From Thiotrichales bacterium (GTDB lineage Bacteria > Pseudomonadota > Gammaproteobacteria > J044): a stretch of DNA of 7,832 nt. Position numbers and translations under genes: made by a program. The notes beneath the pieces were generated by a model. The model did no database searches. It was not told where the DNA came from and was given only the letters and a program-made list of their open reading frames with translations. The stretch covers positions 1 through 7,832 of the forward strand of contig JANTGN010000120.1 of the NCBI GenBank assembly GCA_024762895.1. The letters run 5' to 3'. Below, piece by piece: positions 1 through 5,243 of the stretch; positions within the stretch are counted from its first letter, which is position 1, and the number at the start of each line of letters is the position of its first letter.

Positions 1-2310
1 CCCAAGGAAGGCGCCGTAGACCCGGAACATGGCTTTGCCATGAAATATGCCGTCATCGACAAGAATGAAAAGCATGTCGACAACATTGCTAAGGAATTAA
101 AGAAGGCCGATACACTTTACCTCGCGACGGATCCCGATCGCGAAGGTGAGGCCATCTCCTGGCACCTGTATGAAATACTGCGTGAAAGAAACCTGCTGGA
201 AAACAAACAGGTCCACCGCGTGGTGTTTCACGAAATCACCAAGCGTGCTGTACAGGAAGCCATCGATGAGCCCCGTGGACTTTCTCATGAAATGGTCGAC
301 GCCCAGCAGGCCAGGCGTGCCCTGGACTATCTGGTAGGCTTTAACCTCTCTCCTCTGCTGTGGAAAAAGATACGTAGGGGCCTCTCGGCCGGTCGCGTCC
401 AGAGCCCCGCGCTGCGCATGATCGTAGAACGCGAAGAAGAGATTGAGCGCTTTGTACCCCGAGAATACTGGAGCATAGAGGCCAATACAGAAAAAGATGG
501 CCAGGCCTTTAGTGCCAGGCTCTACAGTTTTGAAGGAAAACGCGTCGAGCAGTTTGATTTCACCAATGAGGCATCCGCGACCAGTGCACGACAAAGACTA
601 CTGGATGCCGCCGGTGGTCAGCTCCTCGTCTCCAAGATCGAGAAAAAGCAACGCCGCAGAAATCCGGCAGCCCCTTTTACCACCTCTACACTCCAGCAGG
701 AGGCATCACGCAAGCTTGGGTTCTCTGCCCAACGCACCATGCGTGTCGCGCAACAACTGTATGAAGGCATTGACCTGGGTGCAGGGCCCACCGGCCTGAT
801 CACGTATATGCGTACGGATTCCGTGACCCTGGCGCAGGAGGCCGTGGAGGATCTGCGCAACCTGATCAGTACGCGTTATGGTCAGGAGCAGGTACCGGAA
901 GAACCCCGTAGTTTCAAGACCAAATCCAAGAACGCCCAGGAGGCCCATGAGGCCATTCGCCCCACCTCGGCGGCCCGTATACCCGATGACGTGAAAGACA
1001 AGCTCTCTCAGGATCAACACAGGCTTTACGACCTGATCTGGAAACGCACCGTAGCCTGCCAGATGATCCATGCCACCCTGGATACGGTCGCGGCTGACCT
1101 GAGCGCTGGCAATGAAGACCTCTTTCGCGCCACCGGCTCTTCGATCCGCAACCCGGGCTTTATGACGGTGTACCAGGAAGGGGTCGATGACAAGAAAGAC
1201 AGCGACGAAGATAGTCAGCGTATGCTCCCGGTCATGGAAGAAGGTGAGACGATTCGCCTGCTCGACATAGAAGCCGATCAACATTTTACAGAACCTCCAC
1301 CCAGATTTACCGAGGCCAGCCTGGTCAAGGCGCTGGAAGAATATGGCATTGGCCGCCCCTCGACCTATGCCAATATCATCTCTACCTTACAGAACCGAGA
1401 ATACGTCGAGCTGGAGAAAAGGCGCTTTCAGCCCACCGACATGGGCAAGATCGTCAATGCCTTCCTGACCAAACATTTCCATCAATACGTGGACTACAAT
1501 TTCACTGCCCACCTGGAGGACGATCTGGATGCGATCTCCCGTGGTGAGATGGACTGGGTCCCCGTCATGGAGGAGTTCTGGAAGCCATTTATCGATCTCA
1601 TCGAACATGCCGAAACTAACGTCACCCGCGAAGACGCGATCCAGGCCCGCCAACTCGGCAATGATCCCAAGTCCGGTAAACCTATATCGGTTCGTATGGG
1701 GCGCTATGGGCCCTATGTCCAGATCGGCACCAAGGAAGACGAGGAGAAACCTCTCTTCGCCGGCCTGAGGCCCGGCCAGAAAATGGACAGCATCACCCTG
1801 GAAGAGGCCCTGAAACTTTTCGAACTTCCCCGGGAACTGGGTGAAACCGAAGAAGGTGAAAAAGTCAGCGCCAGCATCGGCCGCTTTGGCCCCTATGTGA
1901 AATATGGTAGTAAATACGTTTCAATTCCTAAAGATGAAGACCCGCATCTGATCAGCCTGGAACGCGCCCTGGAATTGATTGCCGAAAAGAAACTCGCCGA
2001 TGCCAACCGCATTATCAAGACCTTTGAACCAGAAGGCATCCAGATCCTGAACGGACGTTATGGTCCGTATATTACGGATGGCGAGAAAAACGCACGCATC
2101 CCCAAGGACCGTGAACCCGACTCCCTGACCCTGGAAGAGTGCCAGAAACTCATCGAAGAGGCCCCGGCCCGTAAGCGTCGTGGCGTCAAGAAAAAAGCCG
2201 TAAAGAAAAAGGCGGTTAAAAAGAAAGCCAGTAAGAAAAAAACGGTCAAGAAGAAGTCCGTGAAGAAAAAGGCCGCCAAGAAAAAGGTGGCCAAGAAAAA
2301 AGCCTCCTGA
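1..2310 (+). CDS. topA: DNA topoisomerase I (type IA), 5' end missing
   Basis: Relaxes negatively supercoiled DNA by single-strand cleavage and strand passage. The frame is open from base 1, before the first ATG at 40, and the first residues (PKEGAVDPEHGFAMKY) match the TOPRIM region of family members. I estimate that about 35-40 N-terminal residues lie upstream of the window. The acidic metal site TDPDREGE is at bases 127-150. The motif LSAGRVQS is at about bases 382-405. The catalytic tyrosine is in ITYMRTDS, codon 805-807. The motif GIGRPSTYA is near 1348. In place of the E. coli zinc ribbons, three glycine/aromatic repeats (GRYGPYVQIG, GRFGPYVKYG, GRYGPYITDG) form Topo_C_Rpt-like modules, followed by a lysine-rich tail. 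The stop is 9 bases before tsaC, so the two are probably cotranscribed. Identity is very secure. Confidence 0.97.
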   Translation, partial: PKEGAVDPEHGFAMKYAVIDKNEKHVDNIAKELKKADTLYLATDPDREGEAISWHLYEILRERNLLENKQVHRVVFHEITKRAVQEAIDEPRGLSHEMVDAQQARRALDYLVGFNLSPLLWKKIRRGLSAGRVQSPALRMIVEREEEIERFVPREYWSIEANTEKDGQAFSARLYSFEGKRVEQFDFTNEASATSARQRLLDAAGGQLLVSKIEKKQRRRNPAAPFTTSTLQQEASRKLGFSAQRTMRVAQQLYEGIDLGAGPTGLITYMRTDSVTLAQEAVEDLRNLISTRYGQEQVPEEPRSFKTKSKNAQEAHEAIRPTSAARIPDDVKDKLSQDQHRLYDLIWKRTVACQMIHATLDTVAADLSAGNEDLFRATGSSIRNPGFMTVYQEGVDDKKDSDEDSQRMLPVMEEGETIRLLDIEADQHFTEPPPRFTEASLVKALEEYGIGRPSTYANIISTLQNREYVELEKRRFQPTDMGKIVNAFLTKHFHQYVDYNFTAHLEDDLDAISRGEMDWVPVMEEFWKPFIDLIEHAETNVTREDAIQARQLGNDPKSGKPISVRMGRYGPYVQIGTKEDEEKPLFAGLRPGQKMDSITLEEALKLFELPRELGETEEGEKVSASIGRFGPYVKYGSKYVSIPKDEDPHLISLERALELIAEKKLADANRIIKTFEPEGIQILNGRYGPYITDGEKNARIPKDREPDSLTLEECQKLIEEAPARKRRGVKKKAVKKKAVKKKASKKKTVKKKSVKKKAAKKKVAKKKAS
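2188..2307 (+). repeat. 15-bp tandem repeat encoding the KKKxx tail of TopA
   Basis: Eight consecutive 15-base units encode KKKAV, KKKAV, KKKAS, KKKTV, KKKSV, KKKAA, KKKVA and KKKAS, ending at the stop codon. The lysine codons (AAA/AAG) and the two variable positions differ between units, so the repeat is conserved more at the protein level than as DNA. Such basic tails are expected to bind DNA non-specifically. Unit number could vary between strains by slippage. Confidence 0.9.
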
Positions 2311-2319
2311 GGCTGAACC

Positions 2320-2877
2320 ATGACTCTGCAGACCGATAGGCCGCAGCTGGTGGCAAGATGCCTCATAGAGGGTGGGATAGTCGCCTATCCTACGGAGGCC
2401 GTCTTTGGACTAGGCTGCCTGCCTGTTCATGAGCACAGCATTGCCAGGCTTCGTAGTATCAAGCAAAGACCGGAAGAACAGGGCCTGATTCTCGTCGCTG
2501 ATGATATCAGAAGACTACAACCTTACTTGCAGAAACTGACATCGCGTCAACGCAGCCTGATTCAGACCAGAAGGCAACGTGCCACAACCTGGCTGGTTCC
2601 GGCATCAAGGAACTGCCCCTATTACTTAAGAGGCCAGCACGATCGTCTGGCCATACGTCTTATTGACCATCCCCTGGTCATCGAGTTGTGTCGATTAACC
2701 CGGTCCGCCCTCATCTCGACTAGTGCCAACCGTCGAGGGCACCCCCCTGCCCGTTCGGCCTCACAGGTCGTGTCCACCCTGGGTAGTGATATCGACTGCA
2801 TACTGGCAGGCCCGACCGGCTCTGCTCGTGTTGTCAGCGAGATTCGTGATATAGATTCCGGAACCACCTACCGATAG
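2320..2877 (+). CDS. tsaC: Threonylcarbamoyl-AMP synthase (TsaC/YrdC family)
   Basis: Makes L-threonylcarbamoyladenylate from threonine, bicarbonate and ATP, the first step of t6A37 modification of ANN-decoding tRNAs in the cytoplasm. The 185 residues are close to E. coli TsaC (190). Family motifs visible are AYPTEAVFGLGC (22-33), the KxR pair in KQRP (K48, R50), LAIRLIDHPL (110-119), STSAN (133-137) and SEIRD (173-177). The usual WPGPxT segment is replaced by RQRATT (85-90), which is unusual. There is no long C-terminal Sua5 domain, so this is the short TsaC type. The ATG at 2320 has a GAGG at 2309-2312, overlapping the topA stop, and the N-terminus has normal length. It sits between topA and hemF, as in many gammaproteobacteria. 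Confidence 0.93.
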   Translation: MTLQTDRPQLVARCLIEGGIVAYPTEAVFGLGCLPVHEHSIARLRSIKQRPEEQGLILVADDIRRLQPYLQKLTSRQRSLIQTRRQRATTWLVPASRNCPYYLRGQHDRLAIRLIDHPLVIELCRLTRSALISTSANRRGHPPARSASQVVSTLGSDIDCILAGPTGSARVVSEIRDIDSGTTYR

Positions 2878-2889
2878 CAGGAGCCATTA

Positions 2890-3798
2890 ATGAGCCAACC
2901 CGAAATACAGGCCGTCAAGACCTATCTCATGGAGTTGCAGGACCAGATTTGCTCCGGGCTAGAGGCCCTGGATGGTGAGACTCGATTTGTTGAAGATGCC
3001 TGGACACGAGAGGAAGGGGGCGGAGGCAGAAGCCGTGTTCTTACTGACGGGCCAGTCTTTGAACAGGCCGGGGTTAATTTTTCTCATGTCTTTGGCCAGC
3101 AGTTACCCCCATCGGCAACGGCCAGCCGGCCCGAACTGGCTGGACGCGGTTTTCAGGCCATGGGCGTGTCACTGGTTATCCACCCTAAAAACCCCTATGT
3201 ACCCACTTCGCATGCCAATGTACGTTTTTTTATTGCAGAAAAAGAGGGGGAGGCCCCTATCTGGTGGTTTGGGGGGGGGTATGACCTAACCCCTTATTAT
3301 GGCTTTGAAGATGACTGCCAGCACTGGCACCAGACCGCCAAAGCTGCCTGTGCACCTTTTGGTGCCGATATCTACCCACGGTTCAAGCAATGGTGCGATG
3401 AATACTTTTACCTTAAACATCGAGGGGAGCCACGCGGTATAGGAGGCCTTTTCTTCGATGATTTCAGCGAACCCGATTTCGAGACCTCGTTTCAATTCCT
3501 GCAAAGTGTCGGCGATAGCTATCTACAGGCCTACGGCCCGATCGTCGAACGACGCAGGGATACGGACTATGGTGATCGAGAACGTGATTTTCAGCTCTAC
3601 CGGCGAGGGAGATATGTAGAGTTCAACCTGGTTTATGATCGTGGCACCTTGTTTGGCCTGCAGTCGGGAGGACGCACCGAATCCATACTCATGTCACTCC
3701 CTCCCCTGGTTAAATGGCGTTACAACTGGCAACCCGACCCTGGCAGTCCCGAGGCCAGGCTTTATGAAACGTTCCTCAGACCCAGGGATTGGGCCTGA
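2890..3798 (+). CDS. hemF: Oxygen-dependent coproporphyrinogen III oxidase
   Basis: Oxidatively decarboxylates coproporphyrinogen III to protoporphyrinogen IX with O2, a late step of heme synthesis in the cytoplasm. The 302 residues match E. coli HemF (299) nearly end to end: FVEDAWTREEGGGGRSRV (33-50), FEQAGVNFSHV (57-67), NPYVPTSHANVRFF (101-114), WWFGGGYDLTPYYGFE (125-140), GIGGLFFDDF (183-192), LYRRGRYVEFNLVYDRGT (236-253) and GGRTESILMS (260-269). Conserved histidines at 98, 108, 147 and 177 keep the E. coli spacing. An AGGAG at 2879-2883, six bases before the ATG, fixes the start. It follows tsaC by 12 bases, so topA-tsaC-hemF probably form one transcript. A run of nine G lies in the FGGG codons (3271-3279). 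Identity is secure. Confidence 0.97.
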   Translation: MSQPEIQAVKTYLMELQDQICSGLEALDGETRFVEDAWTREEGGGGRSRVLTDGPVFEQAGVNFSHVFGQQLPPSATASRPELAGRGFQAMGVSLVIHPKNPYVPTSHANVRFFIAEKEGEAPIWWFGGGYDLTPYYGFEDDCQHWHQTAKAACAPFGADIYPRFKQWCDEYFYLKHRGEPRGIGGLFFDDFSEPDFETSFQFLQSVGDSYLQAYGPIVERRRDTDYGDRERDFQLYRRGRYVEFNLVYDRGTLFGLQSGGRTESILMSLPPLVKWRYNWQPDPGSPEARLYETFLRPRDWA

Positions 3799-3831
3799 AA
3801 CAGACCAGGCAGGTACTGATGCAAAAGGTAT

Positions 3832-3861
3832 AAAAAAAGGGCTCCTTGAAAGAAGCCCTTT
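3832..3861 (-). terminator. Rho-independent terminator, best oriented for the minus strand
   Basis: An 8-bp perfect stem (AAAGGGCT at 3836-3843 pairing with AGCCCTTT at 3854-3861) encloses a 10-base loop. On the minus strand the stem runs into seven consecutive T (complement of 3832-3838), the classical layout. On the plus strand only TTTGC follows, so it would stop hemF transcripts less efficiently, though it may work both ways. The nearest annotated minus-strand gene ends 288 bases upstream of it. Confidence 0.75.
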
Positions 3862-3974
3862 GCAATCACAGCATACCCGCTGTTTAACCGCCTCATTAGG
3901 GACAAGCCCGGACGGCCGATTCTCGAGGAATCCAGGCGTAATACTTAGTTACACCCCTATTTTTTATTATTCCT

Positions 3975-3993
3975 ATGTAGTTATTATCTACAT
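3975..3993. repeat. 19-bp inverted repeat ATGTAG-N7-CTACAT
   Basis: Perfect 6-bp arms (3975-3980 and 3988-3993) surround an AT-only 7-base spacer. The size and AT-rich centre fit an operator for a dimeric regulator. It does not match a Fur box or a LexA box. If the minus-strand small RNA is real, the same dyad would form a hairpin near its 5' end. Confidence 0.4.
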
Positions 3994-4020
3994 CAAATAC
4001 TTAACGGTGCGCTTAATTGA

Positions 4021-4026
4021 ATTATA
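4021..4026 (-). promoter_or_regulatory. Possible sigma-70 -10 box for the candidate small RNA
   Basis: The minus strand reads a perfect TATAAT here. At 17-base spacing the -35 position reads CTGGGA, only three of six matches to TTGACA, so the element is weak unless activated. Transcription would start near 4014. In AT-rich DNA such a hexamer can occur by chance. Confidence 0.25.
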
Positions 4027-4148
4027 TTGCCCGCCAAGCACCCTCCCAGCCAAAGAATTCTAAAAACTTTTGGCATCCCCAATACTTGGTTATAGTTTTA
4101 ATCCAAAAAATCCTACATTTAAAGTGTCCTTTAGTTCAGATATTCCGA

Positions 4149-4619
4149 TTATTTTTTCTTGAGTGCCTCATTGATGGCCGCAATGACCTCTTCCTCAAGC
4201 TCAGCCAGACGGGGCCTGGCCGGGCTATCTCCAGCCACCTGAGAGGGTCTGACGAATAGAACCGTGGATTGTCCCTGCTTATGAATGATAGTGAGCCGCT
4301 GCGGGCACAAGGCCAGCATGGAAGGGTCCCGATTGCTCACCTGATTCGCATACCAGCCATTGCAGAACACCATGCTACGGATTCCTTCCAGCTTTTGCTC
4401 GTTAAATTCTTCCCCCCAGCGATCGGCAAACCCAGACAGGTTTTTACCAATATCAGCTTCAAAAACAATCCACATCCGCCTTTCCTCCAGGGCCTTATAG
4501 ACCCTGTCATAGGCCTCACCCATGGGCATGGCCGCCGAGGCCTCAAATATCATGTCATTGGCATGTGTAGCACCAAGGGCGCCAAAACATAGTAGTAAAA
4601 ACACAATTACTTTCTGCAT
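4149..4619 (-). CDS. Secreted DUF302-family protein
   Basis: The 156-residue protein has a clear Sec signal peptide (MQK, hydrophobic VIVFLLLCFGALGA, cleavage probably after THA at residue 20), placing it in the periplasm. The cysteine at 11 does not form a lipobox. The mature part resembles the DUF302 fold: a helix (YDRVYKALEERRMWIVFEADIGKNL), the segment MVFCNGWYANQVSNRDPSMLALCPQRLTIIHKQGQSTVLFVRP, and a C-terminal helix. Cysteines C86 and C105 could form a disulfide or redox pair. The start at 4619 is chosen because AAGGAG lies six bases upstream and the signal peptide begins there; an in-frame ATG at 4655 lacks an SD and would add 12 residues. The biochemical role is unknown; DUF302 proteins occur near sulfur-oxidation genes in some bacteria. 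The gene is divergent from the ArsR gene, which may control it. Confidence 0.78.
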   Translation of the reverse strand: MQKVIVFLLLCFGALGATHANDMIFEASAAMPMGEAYDRVYKALEERRMWIVFEADIGKNLSGFADRWGEEFNEQKLEGIRSMVFCNGWYANQVSNRDPSMLALCPQRLTIIHKQGQSTVLFVRPSQVAGDSPARPRLAELEEEVIAAINEALKKK

Positions 4620-4625
4620 TGTTTT

Positions 4626-4631
4626 CTCCTT
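4626..4631 (-). promoter_or_regulatory. Ribosome binding site deciding the DUF302 start
   Basis: The minus strand reads AAGGAG, then six bases, then ATG at 4619. This is the strongest SD in the neighbourhood and supports the internal ATG over the longer open frame starting at 4655. Confidence 0.8.
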
Positions 4632-4663
4632 AACGGGGTCTATCTCGAAACTCATGAGATTTT

Positions 4664-4692
4664 CATGTAGACTGCCTGTCGTTAATAATCAA
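4664..4692 (-). promoter_or_regulatory. Possible promoter of the DUF302 gene
   Basis: On the minus strand TTGATT (4692-4687) is followed after 17 bases by TACATG (4669-4664). The -35 is reasonable (four of six), the -10 poor (three of six). The predicted mRNA leader would be about 40 nt. The -35 lies within the imperfect palindrome at 4681-4697. Confidence 0.3.
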
Positions 4693-4697
4693 TAAAC
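4681..4697. promoter_or_regulatory. Possible operator in the divergent region (GTTnAT-N5-ATnAAC)
   Basis: A 17-bp imperfect palindrome in which five of eight positions per arm pair. It overlaps the -35 candidate of the DUF302 gene and lies about 100 bp upstream of arsR. Size and A/T content fit an ArsR-type winged-helix dimer, but no published box is matched with certainty. Confidence 0.25.
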
Positions 4698-4798
4698 TAA
4701 TGGAATGCTTAAATGATGCCATAGAGCGTCTCAGTGCTCAGGAAGAGTAAAAAGAAACATAAATTATTACTATTGTTTTGCCAAAAGGATACTCTGCC

Positions 4799-5227
4799 AT
4801 GAACCATGCACTCAGTCATAGGCTGTACACCTGTTATGCGCGTATCGGAAAGGCGGTCAGCAACGGCCACCGTATCGCCCTGATGGACCACCTGGCCCAG
4901 GGTGAGCATAGCGTCGAGATTCTGTCCAGGCTAACAGGACTCAGCATTGCCAATACCTCTCAGCATCTTCAGCAATTACGCCAGGCCGGCCTGGTAAAAT
5001 CTCGAAAATCTGGCCAGCATGTATTTTATTGCCTGACTGATGATACTAAAATCCTGAACCTGATTAAGTTGATACAATCCCTGGCGATAGATAATTTCAC
5101 CGAGGTCAAATCAATAATCAAAGAACACCCGGACCAACTGGATGAATCGGGATCTATCAACGCAGCAGACATGCTGTCGCAGTCGGGGACTCCCCTTAAG
5201 TCTGATCGACAGCATCAAGCGGCTTAA
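4799..5227 (+). CDS. ArsR-family winged-helix transcriptional regulator
   Basis: The 142-residue protein has the ArsR fold: helices in LYTCYARIGKAVSNGHRIALMDHLAQGEHSVEILSRLTG (9-47), recognition helix region LSIANTSQHLQQLRQAGLV (48-66) and a beta-wing SRKSGQHVFYCLTDD (68-82). The sequence up to about residue 110 resembles ArsR proteins that carry a C-terminal rhodanese domain, but here the chain ends shortly after SINAADMLSQ, where that domain would begin. The classic ELCVCDL metal motif is absent; cysteines C12 and C78 are the only thiols, so redox or sulfur-species sensing is possible (inference). The ATG at 4799 is preferred because AAGGA at 4785-4789 precedes it; a TTG at 4778 is the upstream in-frame alternative. 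It is divergent from the DUF302 gene and 16 bases ahead of hemB, so it may control either or both. Confidence 0.85.
   Translation: MNHALSHRLYTCYARIGKAVSNGHRIALMDHLAQGEHSVEILSRLTGLSIANTSQHLQQLRQAGLVKSRKSGQHVFYCLTDDTKILNLIKLIQSLAIDNFTEVKSIIKEHPDQLDESGSINAADMLSQSGTPLKSDRQHQAA
5171..5215. repeat. Nested palindrome in the 3' end of arsR
   Basis: Perfect 9-bp arms ATGCTGTCG (5171-5179) and CGACAGCAT (5207-5215) flank an inner GGGG-ACT-CCCC hairpin (5185-5195). As RNA this can fold into a strong stem-loop ending 28 bases before the hemB start. No T-run follows, so it is not a standard terminator. It encodes the odd C-terminal tail of the ArsR protein. Confidence 0.7.
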
Positions 5228-5243
5228 ATCATGAACCAATATT

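Larger units (their letters stand above)
3831..4014 (-). ncRNA. Candidate small RNA of about 180 nt, unclassified
   Basis: A minus-strand transcript starting just after a consensus TATAAT (complement of 4021-4026) and ending at the hairpin/T-run at 3861-3832 would be about 180 nt and contain no sizeable ORF. Within it, in transcript order, are perfect inverted repeats at 3993-3975, 3932-3918 and 3883-3868, then the terminator stem. I recognise no known family: it does not resemble 6S, SRP, tmRNA or RyhB, and it has too few GGA loops for a convincing CsrB/RsmZ RNA. Alternatively, it is the long 3' untranslated region of the DUF302 mRNA. The boundaries are estimates. Confidence 0.3.
3799..4148. 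other. AT-rich gene-free region between convergent hemF and the DUF302 gene
   Basis: About 350 bases contain no convincing coding sequence. The stretch holds a strong hairpin at 3836-3861, smaller perfect inverted repeats at 3868-3883 (ACAGC/GCTGT), 3918-3932 (GATTC/GAATC), 3975-3993 (ATGTAG/CTACAT) and 4049-4074 (GCCAAA/TTTGGC), and three copies of AATACTT. It is much richer in A and T than the genes on either side. The amount of dyad structure suggests RNA or regulatory function rather than empty spacer. Confidence 0.6.

Noticed and set aside
706..1284. 192-residue minus-strand open frame opposite topA
   Set aside because: It is antisense to well-conserved topA codons with no SD and no recognisable domain.
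2058..2366. Phenylalanine-rich minus-strand frame resembling a membrane protein
   Set aside because: The FFFLTAFFF pattern is just the complement of the lysine codons in the KKKxx tail of topA.
3635..4063. 142-residue plus-strand frame over the end of hemF
   Set aside because: It is out of frame with hemF and runs through the hairpin and spacer; composition is not protein-like.
4049..4074. GCCAAA/TTTGGC stem-loop as a terminator
   Set aside because: No T-run follows it on either strand, and the loop is long and AT-rich.
3862..4148. tRNA, known riboswitch or CRISPR in the spacer
   Set aside because: No cloverleaf, no recognisable riboswitch core and no regularly spaced repeats were seen on either strand.
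4017..4259. 80-residue plus-strand frame between hemF and the DUF302 gene
   Set aside because: It lies half in AT-rich spacer and half antisense to the DUF302 gene, with no SD and no protein-like features.
4620..4655. Longer DUF302 protein starting at ATG 4655
   Set aside because: It would add 12 residues before a signal peptide and has no SD, whereas AAGGAG sits six bases before 4619.
4778..4798. TTG start of arsR at 4778
   Set aside because: The SD AAGGA lies inside this extension and points to ATG 4799; homologues begin near the latter.
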